Of a stretch of 64,000 nucleotides of DNA, positions 1 through 10,666 are shown piece after piece. The translations under genes were made by a program, and so were the position numbers. The DNA comes from Hemicordylus capensis (taxonomy: Eukaryota; Chordata; Lepidosauria; Squamata; Cordylidae). Position 1 is the stretch's first letter. Every line of letters begins with the position of its first letter. The stretch is from assembly GCF_027244095.1 (NCBI RefSeq), contig NC_069658.1, positions 119,094,501 through 119,158,500 on the forward strand, written 5' to 3'. The notes beneath the pieces were generated by a model that was not told where the DNA came from, made no database searches, and was given only the letters and a program-made list of their open reading frames with translations.

Positions 1-59
1 TAATGCAAATTAAAAGGTGAAACTGATATATGAGACAGACGCATTACATGCAAAGCGAG

Positions 60-545
60 ATAAGTCAAGCCTTAATTTGTTATAATTGTGATGATCATGG
101 CGTACAGCTCATGAAAACCCCAAATCCACAGTCTCAGAAAATTAGAATATTACATGGAACCAAGAAGACAAGGATTGAAGAATAGAACAACATCGGACCT
201 CTGAAAAGTATACAGTGTACTTTGCTTGATTGGCCAGCAAACTCGCCTGACCTGACCCCATAGAGAATCTATGGGGCATTGCCGAGAGAAGGATGAGAGA
301 CATGAGACCAAACAATGCAGAAGAGCTGAAGGCCGCTAATGAAGCATCCTGGTCTTCCATAATACCTCATCAGTGCCACAGGCTGATGGCATCCATGCCA
401 CGCCGCATTGAGGCAGTAATTGCTGCAAAAGGGGCCCAAACCAAGTACTGAATACATATGCATGCTTATACTTTTCAGAGGTCCGATATTGTTCTATTCT
501 TCAATCCTTGTCTTCTTGGGGAGGCACGGACACACGCTTGGTTGT
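60..545 (+). mobile_element. Tc1/mariner transposon relic, internally deleted
   Basis: Positions about 215-452 translate as the C-terminal third of a Tc1-type transposase: a WPANSPDLTP block, then IENLWGI in the next frame after a one-base slip near 270, then a tail ending AVIAAKGAQTKY and a stop. WPANSPDL..PIENLWG is the conserved region around the last catalytic acidic residue of Tc1 transposases, so the element encoded a DDE transposase. The N-terminal DNA-binding part and first catalytic Asp are missing. The fragment is bracketed by a 53-bp inverted repeat, 160-212 and 467-519, with one mismatch. The short length and frameshift mean it cannot encode an enzyme. Outer ends are approximate. 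Confidence 0.8.
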
Positions 546-570
546 CCACGGACGGACACCAAGCCTTTTA

Positions 571-1788
571 TTATAGAGGATTATATTAGTTCTCCTGCGT
601 GTGCCATGGAATGTGTTAGGAGTGAGTCCGAACCGGTCCGGCGGCCATTCTAAAGAATGGCCGAACTGCCGGACCGGTTCGGCGCTTGCTGGTTTGGGTC
701 TGGGTGGGGGGTATTGCTTTAAGGGCGGGAGGGCTTGCTTACCCCTCCCGCCTCTTTACCCCCTCCAGCGCCCGTATTTAATGGACTAACGGGGCGCTGG
801 AAACCAGCCGCCCCCGCCCCACCCCGCCGCAAGCAGATTTCTCCAAGAAGTACCCATACCCCTGCCGCTGCCGTAGCCCGCCCGCCAGCCAGCCAGCCCT
901 TCCTCCCTCCCTCCCAGCTGCCCGCCCGCCCGCCCGAGTCCTCACCGGAATGCTTTGTTAAAAAACGAGAGGAGCTCTCGGACAGAGCTCCTCTCGTTAT
1001 GAAGGCCTGCTGCAGAATGAAGGTGCTTTGCGCGCGCGCGCATGCACGCACCGCAAAGGACACCGATCGCCGGAGGCCCAGTCTACCCGGCCTTTTCCCG
1101 GCCGGGTAGACCGGGCCTCCGGCGATCGGCGTCCTTTGCGGCGCGCGCAAAGCGCCTTCATTCTGCAGCAGGCCTTCATAACGAGAGGAGCTCTGTCTGA
1201 GAGCTCCTCTCGTTTTTTAACAAAGCATTCTGGTGAGGACTGGGCGGGTGGGCAGCTGGGAGGGAGGGAGGAAGGGCTGGCTGGCGGGCGGGCTACGGCG
1301 GCGGCAGGGGTATGGGTACCTCTTGGAGAAATCTGCTCGCGGCGGGGGGGCGGGGGCGGGGGCGGCTGGTTTCCAGCGCCCCGTTAGTCTATTAAATACG
1401 GGCGCTGGACGGGGCAAAGAGGCGGGAGGGGTAAGTAAGCCCTCCCTGCCCTAAAAGTAAGGCCCCCCCTTCGGTGCCGGTCCGGACTGCTCCGGACCGT
1501 GCACATCCCTAGAATGTGTGTCCCAGCACCCAGCTGATTGGCTGGGTGGCAGATGGGCCTGATTGGCTAAGGCGCACCCAGGAAGATGGGTCGCCGCGGC
1601 AGCGGCAGGCCTGGCCACAGAGGCCAGAGACAGCGGCTGGCCGGGAGAGAAAGTTGGGGGGGGGCAGAAGTGGCGGTGGAGAGGAGAGGCGGCTGGGCTT
1701 GGAAGTGGAGACTGGGGCAGAAGGTCGGGGGGAAGAGGTAACCACCGGCTCCAAAGAGCGCACAGATGCTCTGTGTGGGGTCGGCTAG
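571..1788 (+). mobile_element. Non-autonomous Helitron (copy 1), interrupted by a hAT element
   Basis: The 3' end shows a CACAGA-TGC-TCTGTG hairpin, nine bases, then CTAG at 1785-1788 followed by T, the layout known for Helitrons (hairpin, CTRR, A/T target). The body at 1520-1788 matches the copy at 23470-23823 in reverse complement: two ATTGGCT (inverted CCAAT) boxes, a GCGCACCCAGGA segment, a GC-rich core and the same terminal hairpin. The 5' portion (about 571-616, TTCTCCTGCGTGTGCC) matches the 5' end of that copy and is separated from the body by the 895-bp foldback element. No Rep/helicase coding is visible. The exact 5' tip is uncertain. Confidence 0.75.
617..1511. mobile_element. hAT-type foldback element with perfect 8-bp target duplication
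   Basis: GAATGTGT occurs at 609-616 and again at 1512-1519, an 8-bp target duplication typical of hAT. The element begins TAGGAGTGAGTCC and ends GTGCACATCCCTA; the right tip reversed is TAGGGATGTGCAC, which fits the hAT tip pattern (C/T)AGNG. From about 717 to 1456 the sequence is an almost complete palindrome: arm 717-1092, 7-base loop 1093-1099, arm from 1100. Each arm carries a smaller hairpin (CGAGAGGAGCTCT, near 965-997 and 1181-1213). It is very GC-rich with poly-purine/poly-pyrimidine runs. There is no transposase; open frames here are by-products of the composition. It lies inside the Helitron at 571-1788. Confidence 0.85.
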
Positions 1789-3289
1789 TCTATTTTATTT
1801 TGCGTAAGTTTTACTGAAATTTTATTACTGTGTTTTTTTAATTTGTTGTTCACTGCCTTTGGATCTCAAGACAAAGGGCTATATATTTTATAGGTTTATA
1901 GCCCAGGAGAAAGGGCTATCAAAATGTACATACATCCATGAAGTAGAATGGAAAGAGCTCCCATTTATCAAATTTTCATAAGTTTCAAATTTTGTGTTGA
2001 AATGTTCATGGTTCATGTTCATGGTTCCCCCCCCGCCCCCAGTTGAACAATATGGAAAGATTTAAAGTGTTTTGCTATGTCTTCTTCATTTCCCCAAAGT
2101 CCTGGACATGAAGCACTACTCACAAGCAGCTGTGCAAGAAGTACCCAGGAACTAGAGTCTCATGTGCTTCTGCATGCCATGCACATGAAGCGTCACTTTC
2201 CCCTTCCAGCTGCAGCCCCTTTGTAGTGATGGGAAGGATTTGAGGGAGGACTAGGCCTCACTGAGAGCAACTGCTGCGAGGGTGGGCCTTTCCTATTGGG
2301 AAAAAGCCTGGGACAATCAAAACAAAAGAACCAATCCCGAGGACTGGGCGGGAACTACACACATAGACACCTGCTGAAGAAGAGAAAGCTTTTTCTTAGG
2401 TGTTTGGGGGGGTTTTGTCCCAAGAGTGCCCTGAGGAAATGGGAGGCCACAGGCTGGAGACAGCAGGAAGACCCGTGCCTGTGAATAATAAATTAGGGAC
2501 CAGTTCAATTCAGAGTGAGGGAAGATCTTTTCCTTTATGCTATTGCTTGAATCTGAGTTGCCAGGTTAATGAAAACAATCTCTTACAATCTACTTTATGA
2601 AAAGACAATTGTTCTTACTGTACTCCTTGTTTTAAAAAATATAATAATAAATCCTTGTTGCTGAAGTGTGCTACTCTTCCTTTTGGGTCTGCCTTAGTCT
2701 CACAGAGATGCTAATGGAGGCCTAGGAATGCACAGCCCTTTCCTGGGAGGGTTTTGCCTCTTTATCCCACCAGGAATCTTATATGGAGAGAGTGGTTTGT
2801 CCCACATTAAAATAAAGTGGTGGTGGCAGCCTGCTGTGAATCTCTTATAGTCAAGGATTCACCCCAGTGAACTCCCCCCTCCTCCTCTAGCAGGCGCTAC
2901 AACACCTTTGCATTATACCAAATCAAATTACATTTGAGAGGGTCCCCAAACTTTCACAAGTAGATTTTCATGGATGCAAGATGCTACAGCAGGAAGGGCC
3001 CCCTGAAAAGCAGAATATTTTGCACAGTCCTGTGGATCCTGGCCTAGCATGGCCACACATTTTATTAATAACTGCTTCAGCTGTTTCAAATCTGAATAAA
3101 CTGCACTGTTGTGCCAGTGCTGCATAGAGGTGACTGCTTGCCTCCTGTGTGTGGGGGGGACTCTGTTGTGAGAAGTCAAACCCAGTTTTGTTTCAGTTGC
3201 AGCTGGGATGGCACATGGGGTGGGTGGCATGCACAGGGAGAAATGGGAGGGGTAGTTCCTCTGAGCACTTTCTCCAAGAAGTCTTTGGG
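1789..3289. other. Unassigned intergenic DNA with repeat-like stretches
   Basis: Positions 1790-1910 resemble a LINE/SINE 3' tail (a T-rich run, then a degenerate form of the 'cactgcc...aaagggctatata' tail). Positions 2200-2860 show promoter- and polyadenylation-like signals (CCAAT near 2330, AATAAA near 2485, 2648 and 2812), but I see no paired copy or coding sequence, so no family is assigned. I see no gene here. Confidence 0.4.
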
Positions 3290-3392
3290 TATTTTATTTA
3301 TTTATTATTTCTCTGTGTAAACCACCCTGAGCCATTTTTGGAAGGGCGGTATAGAAATTGAATTATTATTAATAATAATAATAATATAGGAG
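3290..3392 (+). mobile_element. L2-type LINE 3' end
   Basis: The run from 'ttatttctctgtgtaaaccaccc' (split: TTATTTCTCTGTG, then TAAACCACCC) through GAGCCATTTTTGGAAGGGCGG to TATAGAAATTG, followed by an ATT/AAT simple repeat, is the tail also seen at 17470-17565 and 29575-29660. Only the 3' tip is present (strong 5' truncation). Confidence 0.7.
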
Positions 3393-4004
3393 CCCCCTCC
3401 CCACTGGATGTGGCAGTACTGTGCAGAGATGTCCATGCTGTGAGAGTCTGCCTGCCTCCACATGGCACTAGCGCTACAATGCCAGTTATTTGGATTTTGC
3501 ATGGCCGAGGCACAGGCTTCTTAATAATGTTAGAAGTAGCCACATAAAAGTCATCCTCTGACTACTAAGAATTCGGAATCTCCCTAGTGATAGATGGAGA
3601 AAGCTGGAGGAGATAAATGGCAAACCAATGGGGATGCAAGAGCTTAAAGATGCCTTACGTATATCTGTTTCTCTTATCTCTCCTTTAACCACTAGCTATC
3701 CCTGTTTCTCCTCCTTGCAACCCTTATAGAAAATTAACTACTAAAGGAGAGAAAAGATAAGCAATGGAAAAAGGCACCAAACTGAGAAAAAAATTGGTGG
3801 GCTGTCAAAAACATACCGAGAAATAGAATCCCCCCCTCAAAAGTGAAAGTGAAAGTGAAACTATATAGGTAGTTTCAGCTCAGTCCTAGGTAGAAAAAAT
3901 TGTATTTAAGAAGCTCTACTGCTTACTTTTCCAACTTAAAGAAGCTTCCTTTTTAGCATGACCATTTTATACCTTTAACCACTTCCTTAACCATCTTACC
4001 ATAT

Positions 4005-4250
4005 CCGCATTCCCATCTTTTCCAATTTAAGTAGTAATTTCCCATGTGGTACTGTATCAAATGCTTTGCTGAAAACCAAATAGACTAGATTGACTGACTG
4101 CATTTCCCTTGTCTGCAAAACCAGTTCATCTTCTCAAAAAGGATATTGGATTAGTCTGGCATGACTCATTTTTAGTGAGCCCATGTTGTTGTATTTACAA
4201 CCTGTTAGTCATTTTCTTCCATGTTTTTAATTATTCTTAATTAATGTTTG
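4005..4250 (-). mobile_element. CR1-type LINE fragment, reverse-transcriptase region
   Basis: On the minus strand about 4010-4215 reads like CR1 ORF2 around reverse-transcriptase motif A: a segment similar to 'HARLIQYPF', then 'VYLVFSKAFDTVPHG' (F-DTVPH is the CR1 motif A signature). No flanking motifs B or C are present, so this is an internal fragment. The frame is damaged. Confidence 0.7.
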
Positions 4251-4852
4251 TGGGGAAGACACTCTTGGACAGGCTGAATTCTGCACATCAGCTGCAAACG
4301 TCAAGATTTAGAAGGAAGCAACCAATCTGAGAAGTCAACATAAGAGAAAAGGTTGAAAGAACTCTCTGATTTGTTCATCAACTGCTACAGTGAAGCTTCG
4401 AAATCGCCTCCTTGTGGTAGCTACTCCACAAAGTAGCTGCAACATGCACAGTTGTAGGTTAACAAAGCACAGTGTTCACACGTAAAGTCTGCTTCATCTC
4501 AGCCTTTGAATGTGCTTTTAAGGACAAAGTAAAATATTTTACTTTAGACTGTATCTAAGTGTGCTGAAGGTGTTGCACAAGACTTAAGAAGTAGTACTTT
4601 TCTGCTAAATGCAGAAATAATACATGAATACATTTTGTGTTTAAAATAATGAATATTTTAAAACATACCTTCCAGTTAACTTATAAGTAATCAAAATTGT
4701 CTCCTGTAAAAAGCACCAATATACACCTAAATTCCAGAGAAGGGGGTTGCTGTGGTCTAGGAATATCTTCTCCTCCAGAGTTCCTGTCCAAGCAAGCCTG
4801 GGCTTTGACTGGTTGTACCTAGTGCTGGGCAACTGGGTCACTGAGGAGTCTG

Positions 4853-4935
4853 TATTGTATTGTATTGTATTGTATTTGTTTATTTATATTCCACCCTATA
4901 TCAAATCTCAGGGCTGTTTACAGTTTAACCAAACA
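4853..4935 (-). mobile_element. LINE 3' tail with (TATTG)n
   Basis: A TATTG pentamer run (4853-4877) is followed by a segment that, on the minus strand, reads as a LINE 3' end: TAAACAGCCCTGAGATTTG, ATATAGGGTGGAATATAAAT, then the pentamer tail. It is a 3'-tip-only insertion. Confidence 0.6.
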
Positions 4936-4989
4936 ACAACTATTACTTAAGTATTAACCACTTCACTCCCTAGCAGTCTTCCTGCTTGA

Positions 4990-6091
4990 GCTGACAGGGG
5001 TGATCTTAAACATCATGCTCAGACTCCCTGGCTTGCAGTTCTATGGGACTTCAGCATCTATTCCAAGGTTGCCTAATCAGCTACGGCACAGGACTTAATG
5101 GCTGCCATGACAACCATGGGTTCTTCAAACATAGCATTAGCCCAACATATCTGGGAGGTCACACTTGGAATCTGGTGCAAAAGGATGGCGATCTTGCTAA
5201 CCTTGCCATGTTCAGATCATCACCAAGTTTAGACTTGCATTAACCATTCTGCTCTGCAGGAGGCTTGGACCTATTAGTATCTTGTGTCCTCAGAGGCCAA
5301 TGTATCCAAATAGATATCTGATCACCCTTAAGGACTTTGTAATAGGCATGACTGGCACTCCTTTCAAAGCCCTTATTGCGCCATGCGATATAGAGATAAC
5401 TTGGGAGATTGGCATGAACACTCCTAAGCACAGTCTCCCACTGAACACAGCCTGCTTGATCCCCTTTGCTAGAAGTGTCCAAGAGGTGGCCAGAGGTGCT
5501 TTCTATCAGCTTCGGTTGATGCGCCAGCTGTGTCCATTTCTCAAGGAAAAACAATCTCAGAACAGTTGTACATATGCTGGTAACCTCCAGATTTGTCTGC
5601 TGCAATGAGCTCTATGTGGGGCTACCTATGTACCAAGTTCGGAAGCAGCAGTTGGTACAGAATGCGGCAGCCAGGTTGGTCTCCGGGTCATCTTGGAGAA
5701 ACCATACCATTCCTATACTAAAAGAGCAACACTGGCTCTCAATAAGTTTCCAGGCAAATTCAAGGTGCTGGATATAACCTATAAAGCCCATAATTTAGGC
5801 CCTAGGTATTTAATAGAACATCTTCTTTGCTATGAGCCCCACTGCCCACTGAGATAATTTGGACAGGTTCTTCTGCAGTTGCCACCAGCTTGTCTGGTGT
5901 CTACACAGAGATGGGCCTTCTCTGGCCTCCCCATCTCTGGCAACTTTTAAAAAGTTGTAAAAGACTATTTTTTCACCCAAGCTTTTAAATTGAATTGTAG
6001 TTTTAAATTGTTTTTAAGGGTTTCATTTTTAATTTGTTTTATATTGTTGTGAATTGCCCAGAGACTGAAGTTTGGGGCAGTCTACAAATTT

Positions 6092-6095
<4 letters not shown>
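4990..6095 (+). mobile_element. L2-type LINE, internally deleted, with intact 3' end
   Basis: Positions 4990-5470 match the L2 ORF2 endonuclease region (a degenerate 'DFNIHS' segment near 5045 and 'MAAMTTMG'-like text near 5100). From about 5475 the match jumps to the C-terminal part of ORF2: ARGAFYQLRLMRQLCPFL, then QLVQNAAARLVSGSSWRNH and a degenerate 'LHWLS', closely parallel to the copy at 62291-62932. The whole reverse-transcriptase core is missing between them. The 3' tail (GTGAATTGCCCAGAGACTG) ends in (GATA)n at 6096-6160. Several stops and frame changes are present. Confidence 0.75.

Positions 6096-6160
<65 letters not shown>
6096..6160. repeat. (GATA)n microsatellite
   Basis: About 16 near-perfect GATA units directly after the L2 3' end, most likely grown from the element's own tail. 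Confidence 0.95.
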
Positions 6161-8279
6161 CTCAGAGCAGTGAAGCATCTAGAGAGATATCTAGAAACTG
6201 GAAGATTCATAGTGAATTTGGTCAAACATAAGCTCATTATCCAAGGTAATATGCAACAATGATGATAGTGGAGAAAAATTGTGGTGATGCAGACCGATCT
6301 AGTCTGTGTGGTTGCACGGAGAGCTTCCTGGAATGACCTCACTGGCAGGGGAGGCAGTTCATTTCCTCCTTTCCCTCCTCCCTGTGGTAGCTCCTCTCTG
6401 AGGCTGGCCCCTCTCCGAGGGACCCAGCCTCTCTCTGGTACTGCCTGCCCTTATCCTTGGCCAAGCCCTCCTTAAATAACACCTCTGTTAATGGAACTGC
6501 CCTGAGGTGATTGGTGAACACCCCTAAATTTGCATTCAGGCTTGCATGGGGAAAGTAGCTCAGAAAGGAATCGTTCCACATCAGATTAAACTTGTGCAAA
6601 GTTGTGGACCCAGGAAATGACTGGACTGAGGCAAGATTTAAGTTTCAAAATCAAAAGAAAAATTTTATTGGAAGGAAGGGTACAGCAGAAGGAAATGTGT
6701 GGTTAAAGCAATATTACTACTAAAGATACGTTCAACTGCAAAGAGGTGTTTTAGCTTAAAGTCCTGATTGTCTAAATTCCCAGGTAGGCAAGAATTCTTG
6801 TCCCAGGTGGGCAGGAAAAAGAGGCTTTTTAGAGGGAGGCAGCTGGATATAGGAAAAAGGAATAGGGATAGAGATGGGCCCAGTGAGGAGCAAACATTCA
6901 TATTACCTGATCTGGACAAAGAGACGTCAAGGCTTTTGGAACAACTGAAGGACCTTGTTCCTCAGGGACAGCGTGGTCAGAGACGGGCGAGAAGGTGGAG
7001 GGATTAGTTGATAGAGGTGAATCCATGAGGGTGCTTCCTCCGTGGAGCCAGCTTCTTATGTTTGCGAGGAAGACTGGTCAGATCAGGCTAGGCAAGAAAG
7101 CTGATCTGGAGAGTCGCATGAAGTACTGAACACAGTCTTGCGTGGTATGAACAGTAAATTGCCCAAGCAGCTGGTGACTCCAAAGTAAAAGGTACGCAAG
7201 GAGCACACTGGATCATGAAATTGGGACTTTATATACCCCAAAACATATCCTGGGGCCACATTCCTGTTGCCCTTCTATGCTGAATAGGTGTGTTGTGTGG
7301 AACTGGCTAGGATTAGATTGCTGCTGATCGCTCTTCCTGGGTGCAACAATGTGGGAATTGCCGAGGCATGCCAAGGCTGATTGTCATGAAAATAGAGTGC
7401 ACAGACGTGAGAAGGGTCCAATAATCCAATCAGTACTTTTAATGGGTGCATCTTGAGGTCCTTATCGCTGACTCAACTTCTTCTGTGAGGGGGGAGCCTT
7501 GTCTGTGTTCTTCCTACTGATTTAATTGGTGTATTAACTTGCTGCTACCCTTTGTGAAAGGAGGGGAGGGGCTAAGGCAGTTCACTCTGAGCACAGAGTG
7601 GCCTTGGCTGGAAGTTAACCTGCTTTAGCTAACTTCTGTGGTCTATTTAGGGTATCCCAGTTAGGGAGGGTGTGCATTTGTTCCCTTTCCAATTTGCTTG
7701 TTAGTAGCCAAATCTAGAGGTGACTGGCCCACTGTCAACTAAGTGACCTATCCCCATGTGCCACAAACAGAGAGCTCAAAATGCTGTGAAGCTTCTGAGC
7801 ATGTCAAGAGTGAGATTTCCAAACATAGGTGGGGATGGAGACTCAAACATAAGATGGGGGATGGGGTGCTCCTGGGAGCTGGCGGGAAAGCAACTAGTAA
7901 AACCTCACAGGCCAGACATCCTGATGCCATACCCTCCTGTCCCTCGCTATGTTTATTACTCAGCTTTTTTCCAGCCGCAGTTCCCGGCCTTACTCCCCTC
8001 CCAACTCCCCCACCCCCACCAATCCTAGGACCATTGCCAGCTGATTGAAACCATTGGCCACCATCAGCCTCTACCCCACCACTCCATGGCTTCATCTATG
8101 GTTGCCAGCTGGCATGCCTGTCTGCTTCGCCCTGCTGGCTGCTGCCACCGCACCACCTTCCTCCAGTGTGGACCTGCGCACCTCGCCTTGGACACTACCA
8201 CCCACCGGGCTGGCTTGGTGAATGGTGGGGGCTCGGCATCTGGACAAAAATTGTTTGCCACCACCACTGAATCTTCAAA
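6161..8279. other. Intergenic DNA, no gene recognised
   Basis: Several short open frames exist, but none has a family signature. The stretch 6600-7200 looks repeat-like (a CCCAGGAAATGACTGG start and a TTTTATTGG run near 6662) but cannot be assigned. 7970-8260 is C-rich and low in complexity. Confidence 0.4.
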
Positions 8280-9330
8280 GTGCTATATAGTGGAGTTCTT
8301 CCAAGTGGTTTGGGGCCTTCTCCAGCTTGAAGTTCAGAACCCATGGGGATGTATCAGAACTCTTAGGAGCCTATGCGGAATTTTTGCCAAGCATTTTGAG
8401 AACAAAGTTGCTTACATCAACCTTGACCTGGATGTGAACAGTTCTGCAGTCCTGTTAACAGATGTGTTCATTACTCTGTCTGGTCCTATTCTGATGAATT
8501 AATTTCAGTTGTTGTGACCTGAGGATGTGAATAAGGTGGAATGCAAATGACCCCTTGTTTTTTCAAACTTAGCCCCTAATGGCTTATAACATCTAAGAGC
8601 AGGGGAGTGATAAGCTGGATTCAGGAAGCAATGCATCCTTCTTTGCAAGGGGTGGTGGTCTCAACTGTCTTAAATGAGTTAGTTTAAGTCTGTCATTTGG
8701 TTGCAATGATAGCTTTCATGGACAAGGTGCTCAAGCGGGTGGTTGCTGCTCAACTTTAGTCAATTTTTCATTAAACTGATTATATGGATTCATTTCAGTC
8801 TGGTTCAGATCTAATTTTAATATGGAAACAGTCTTCATTTTCCTGGTAGGAGAAGGACATGCCCTGGTGGAAGAAGGTCATAAGAACAGCCATTCTACTC
8901 CGGCATCCTGTTTCACACAGTGGCCCACCAGATGTCTCCGAAAAGCTCACAGGCAGGGGTTGAGGTCTTGCCCCCTCTCCTGCTGTTGCTCCCCTGCAAC
9001 TGGTATTTAGCAGCATCTTGCCTCTGAGTCTGGAATTGTCCTATAGCCACCTGACTAGAAGCCATTGATAAGCCTGTCCTCCATGACTTTGTCTAAGCCC
9101 CCTTTAAAGCCATCCAGCACCACATCCCGTGGCAGAGAATTCCATAAGTTAGCTAGCTATGTGCTGTGTGAAAAAAAGTACTTCCTTTTGTCCGTCCCAA
9201 GGTCAGGAGAGTACAACCCTGGCATTCTTCTAGACCTCTCTGAAGCTTTTGATAACTATTATTAACTATAGTAATGGGTAGTATCTGGATAGGCTGTTTC
9301 AGTTAGGGACTGGGGGCTGTCAGGACTGGG
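8280..9330 (+). mobile_element. L2-type LINE fragment split by a CR1 insertion
   Basis: Positions 8280-8876 match the region before the L2 reverse-transcriptase core: 'FAKHFENKVAYI' near 8395 and a damaged version of 'KVLKRVVAAQL...DYMDSFQSG' near 8720-8805, parallel to KVIERVVADQL...DYLDPFQTG in the copy at 63184-63621. The match resumes at about 9215 with 'ILLDLSEAFDNYY', which is motif A (L2 normally has AFDTIDH). The gap is filled by a minus-strand CR1 3' end. Several frame changes are present. The downstream end is approximate. Confidence 0.7.
8877..9214 (-). mobile_element. CR1-type LINE 3' end inserted in the L2
   Basis: On the minus strand this reads as the end of CR1 ORF2 and its 3' UTR: 'LRDVVLDGFKGGLDKVMEDRL'-like text over 9060-9140, stop, then UTR running to CATAAGAACAGCC at about 8878-8890, where CR1 3' tails end. 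The same 3' UTR occurs at 63577-63835. The insertion separates two L2 parts that belong together. Confidence 0.75.
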
Positions 9331-10469
9331 TGGTAGACATCTATCTCTGGAGGGTGCAGGGCTCAGTCAAAACTGAATTAGGTGAACAATCAAGAATGAA
9401 GTAGGAATAGGAGTCAAAGCCAGGAAATAGGATCCAGGATCAAGCAGTAAGCCAGGATCAGTGACAAGTCAACTGTCAAGTCAACCAAACAAACAATGAG
9501 AAGGAATAACGAGCAGCATACCAAGGCCTTGATATTGAGGCAAAGCTTACTTCAGACAGGACGCTCCCTAGTATCCTTCCTGGTGCAAAGTGAGTCAATT
9601 ATCAGTCTGCATTAGCACATAATGCAAAACTGGAGGTCGATGAATCTGTGGGTAATCTTTCAAAGCGTGAATTGCATCGCAGACATTCGTCCAACCGCGG
9701 TTCAGCAGCCTCCGGTTTCAGAGTTGTGCGTCCCTCCCTCCATATCCCAGGTAGTTGCATGCCTTCCGGCTTCCACATTGCCAGACTGAAGGCAGGGCAT
9801 CAGCATGTCGTCCAGGTGGCCACCATTGGCCACGATCCTCAAGGGGCATGTTGATCGCTCTCGGCTCATTCCGGCTGATATATACCGCTAACGACAACTA
9901 GAATGGGCACTGATGACAGATTCATCGAGTCCTCATAGAGAGGAACAAGACGGAGGGTGGGAGCATGCCAAAGGGTAGCTTTGAAGGCTCCCTGGCTCTA
10001 CATCTGTGCCCTATTCTTGAAGCAGGACAAGATTCCTCTTGCATACCAAGCCCCTCTTCTGAACATCCCTGTTGGTGCTAAAGTTAATAAGTAACCTTCT
10101 CCACATTGTGAGGCACCTGCATAGCTAGGAAAATGGGAAGTGTGGCAGCAGGGTGATGGAGTCCCCTCCCCCATCATGGTCTTCCTACCCAGTTACTCCC
10201 AGATGTAGAATCTACCCATGAGAGGGTCTAGAAGGTTCAGTGTGCACCCCTCACGGCAGCAGGTCACAGGAATCAGCTGTCTTGCACAAACCAGGAGGCC
10301 ACTTGACAGCACATAACTAATGCTGCAGGGAGAGCACAGCAATGCCAAGCTGTGCTTCCTGCTTTTAGCACCAACAAAATCTTCCATGCAGCATCCAGAA
10401 AAGAGTGCCCTTGCTGTGGGTGCATTGGAGCGCCATGGCCACCATCTTTCATCTGCCCTGGATGCCACC
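9331..10469. other. Intergenic DNA, no gene recognised
   Basis: 9360-9560 is purine-rich and internally repetitive (GGATC/CAAGCAGTAAGCCAGG-like words), as in degenerate interspersed repeats, but no family could be assigned. Nothing coding was recognised. Confidence 0.35.
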
Positions 10470-10666
10470 CAGTGCTCCCTCTAATTTTGTTTTCATCGGT
10501 GCACAGAATGAATTTTGTTTTGTATGGCAGTATCCAGGCAGTGTGCGCACATGTGCATTTATAGTGGGGCCTGGCTAATTCAAACTGAGTGGGATCTAAA
10601 ACTAATTGAGAAGACATCAAAAAACACGTGAGTGTACATATATGCGCACACCTTAGAGGGAACATG
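10470..10666 (-). mobile_element. hAT-type MITE (CAGTGTTCCCTCTAA family, copy 1)
   Basis: The left tip is CAGTGCTCCCTCTAATTTTG; the right tip reversed is CATGTTCCCTCTAAGGTG. The reverse complement aligns along its whole length with the element at 44346-44529 (shared TTTTGATGTCT, TAGATCCCACTCAG, GGCCCCACT and CTGGATACTGCC blocks). There is no coding capacity. I do not see a clean target duplication for this copy. Confidence 0.75.

Noticed and set aside
719-1454. Overlapping open frames on both strands of the GC-rich palindrome
   Set aside because: Pro/Ala/Arg/Gly-rich text mirrored between arms; a product of GC-rich inverted DNA, not a gene.
2200-2860. Possible solo LTR (CCAAT, AATAAA-type signals)
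   Set aside because: No matching second copy, no terminal inverted TG...CA with duplication, no coding neighbour; not enough to name an element.
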